From: an uncultured Lachnospiraceae bacterium
GTDB taxonomy: Bacteria > Bacillota > Clostridia > Lachnospirales > Lachnospiraceae
Direction of reading: 5' to 3'
Length of the DNA: 6,183 nt
NCBI GenBank assembly: GCA_902796375.1
Contig: CADBOW010000147.1
Span: 1 to 6,183, forward strand
Shown in pieces: positions 6,101 through 6,183 of this stretch. A program made the translations under genes and the position numbers. Position 1 is the stretch's first letter, and every line of letters begins with the position of its first letter. The notes below the pieces were generated by a model. It ran no database searches. It saw only the letters and a program-made list of their open reading frames with translations, and had not been told where the DNA came from.

Positions 6101-6183
6101 TCTCCTTCTCATCCAGCAGAGAAACCTTCCGCAGCGGCTGCTCCCCGTCCTCCGCAAAGCTGGTCAGCGCCGTACGGTAGTAA
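3105..6183 (-). CDS. Nonribosomal peptide synthetase, terminal module C(end)-A-T-R, 5' truncated by window edge
   Basis: The 3' part of an NRPS gene; about 1,025 residues are visible and the frame stays open to the right edge. The first in-frame ATG (6026) is probably not the start: it lacks a good ribosome site, and the 52 codons before it read like a condensation-domain end and C-A linker. Numbering from that Met, the adenylation domain (~1-478) has YTSGSTGRPKG (140-150), FDIS (189-192), NIYGPSE (283-289), YKSGD (365-369) and NGKLD with Lys472. The carrier domain has LGGTSL with Ser525 for phosphopantetheine. The reductase (~602-973) has TGANGYLG for NAD(P)H binding and Y766-V-R-S-K770 as the catalytic pair. 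It should activate one amino acid, condense it with an upstream peptidyl carrier, and release the product reductively as an aldehyde or alcohol in the cytosol. No thioesterase is present. All core residues look intact. The promoter and earlier modules lie outside the window. Confidence 0.95.
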   Translation of the reverse strand, partial: YYRTALTSFAEDGEQPLRKVSLLDEKEKKLLEEFYTVPEEGTVPEDTFLFTGMEKNAELYPDRTALIATDGTYTYREFDSITDRVANALIKRGAKVGGKALILLPRTSRAMFAIFGASKAGLGYIPFDPEYPIDRINLVIEDSDAGFVITDQKNIPRFEGKVCLDIEELLLEEDDTKPKVPLTQDNISYMIYTSGSTGRPKGVVLRHYGNAHYVADLPGKEMVNSIKKYCKVYCSITTLSFDISVMEYTLALNLGLTLLFANEAECNNADLLAARMIEAKADVISGTPTRIYTLLSSEAFRDALRQYGQLVICGGEKYSEKLMTELKALVPHPMNIYGPSEITISCNEHDLTGEDVITVGKPTPGVTEYVVDTDGNELPIGVVGEVYIGGWGVGIGYNNLPEMTDSRFIDFKGERVYKSGDYARWLENGYLEIIGRKDNQIKLRGLRIELGEVETVLAAQEGMKYVAVKIEKINGIEHLCAWFTNDSKVEIPALKAALAKTLTPYMVPTAYMQMEKMPFMPNGKLDMKNLPIPEIYRGEGEEARSTAEKAFCEIFSKLLNVDNVMATESFFDLGGTSLLVTQVVIEAGMKGYSIVFGDVFANPTPRELAKLVEDAEEEGSERDSEIEDYDYTEIHEFLKQNTLETFRSGEKQELGNVLMTGANGYLGIHILYTLLEKTDSKVCCLIRSSVDQTAENRLISLLFYYFEKDYRGLLGKRLFIYEGDVTNKASFDQLASEEINTVINCAAIVKHFAHDSIIEDVNVNGAKNVIDFCVEHGARMIQTSTMSVIEIGYKDNTPVGFSPSEQTLYCGQDLTNQYVRSKFLAERAILEAVLHRGLKAKIMRYGNLSARFTDGEFQVNFNSNAAMGQLRAYAILGCAPYDQAEDLMEFSPIGAVAEATVLLSETPENCVIFHVITDQYISKVHIFEEMAEVGYPVKLMEREEYEKAFAEAGSNPRKAALLTSLMAYDVGKGERERVLLPMNREYTLQVLYRLGFFWPTTSWDYLKRFLQVLNGLEFFEESFDQ
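3108..4223 (-). other. C-terminal thioester reductase (R) domain of the NRPS
   Basis: Residues about 602-973 form an extended short-chain dehydrogenase-type domain of the Lys2/MxcG thioester-reductase class. Visible parts are VLMTGANGYLG (Rossmann dinucleotide site, 605-615), CCLIRSS (631-637), EGDVT (670-674), INCAAIVKHF (691-700), TSTMSV with the catalytic Ser/Thr (731-736), YVRSK (766-770) and RYGNLSARF (792-800). The end LGFFWPTTSWDYLKRFL (942-958) resembles the tails of similar clostridial NRPS reductases. The domain reduces the carrier-bound thioester with NAD(P)H. Two- versus four-electron reduction cannot be told from the sequence. Confidence 0.92.
4338..4550 (-). other. Peptidyl carrier (thiolation) domain of the NRPS
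   Basis: Residues about 493-563 (from the Met at 6026) contain ESFFDLGGTSLL with Ser525 (codon 4452-4454), the phosphopantetheine attachment site. Flanking helices are typical (AEKAFCEIFSKLLNV before; FANPTPRELAKLV after). A strongly acidic linker of about 20 residues rich in Glu and Asp (561-582) joins it to the reductase. Confidence 0.93.
4593..6026 (-). other. Adenylation domain of the NRPS
   Basis: It activates an amino acid as aminoacyl-AMP and loads it on the adjoining carrier. Core motifs in order (residues from the Met at 6026): A2 KAGLGYIPFDPEYP (67-80), A3 P-loop (140-150), A4 (189-192), A5 (283-289, Ser where Thr is usual), A6 GEVYIGGWGVGIGY (332-345), A7 (365-369), A8 GRKDNQ...RGLRIELGE (383-400), A9 TPYMVP (451-456), A10 with Lys472. 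By hand alignment to GrsA, the selectivity residues read D-I-M-S-I-G-I-I-S-K. Asp at the first position implies an ordinary alpha-amino acid; the side chain is not predictable from this code. Confidence 0.92.
6081..6183 (-). other. C-terminal end of a condensation domain and C-A linker (partial)
   Basis: Translated in frame with the NRPS, this stretch begins YYRTALTSFAEDGEQPL and continues with KVSLLDEKEKKLLEEF. It matches the usual end of condensation domains (a short helix, then 'P-L-x-x-V-x-L-L-x-x-x-E-x-x-L-L') found just before an adenylation domain. The catalytic HHxxxDG motif would lie beyond the right edge, so catalytic competence cannot be judged. Confidence 0.75.

Overview
The window holds two large convergent genes separated by a short terminator region, and nothing else that looks coding. 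It most resembles a gut-type Clostridia/Lachnospiraceae genome (an inference from protein style, not from a marker gene). The points behind this are a secreted protein built of the 'YTGK..TP / GTDY.V.Y.NN.NAGTA / GKGNY.GT' beta-repeats common in that group, a strong AAAGGAGG ribosome site, and an NRPS whose C-terminal reductase tail matches gut clostridial assembly lines.

Left part, plus strand. Positions 1-133 are a compact regulatory region. A GC-rich hairpin (34-57) sits inside a wider 9-bp perfect inverted repeat (3-11 / 63-71). An extended -10 promoter (TGGTATAAT, 66-74) overlaps the right arm of that repeat, and a Shine-Dalgarno sequence (115-122) follows. The gene at 134-2974 encodes a 946-residue exported protein. 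It has a signal peptide, six copies of an Ig-like beta-repeat, two copies of a longer roughly 165-residue module interleaved among them, and a lysine-rich C-terminal domain. No sortase, SLH or choline-binding anchor is visible. The role is probably surface or matrix-associated, but its ligand cannot be told from the sequence.

Middle. Positions 2975-3104 contain a first GC hairpin without a T-run (2988-3006), then a textbook bidirectional intrinsic terminator (3024-3050) with an A-run on one side and a T-run on the other, suited to two convergent genes.

Right part, minus strand. From 3105 to beyond the right edge runs the 3' end of a nonribosomal peptide synthetase gene. The frame stays open through 6183, and the residues upstream of the first in-frame ATG (6026) read like the end of a condensation domain. 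The visible portion is therefore ...C(end)-A-T-R: the last elongation module plus a thioester reductase that releases the peptide as an aldehyde (or alcohol). The architecture fits a small-peptide aldehyde or pyrazinone pathway. The selectivity residues that could be read off the A domain do not match a specificity code I know. The two genes converge and show no evident functional link.
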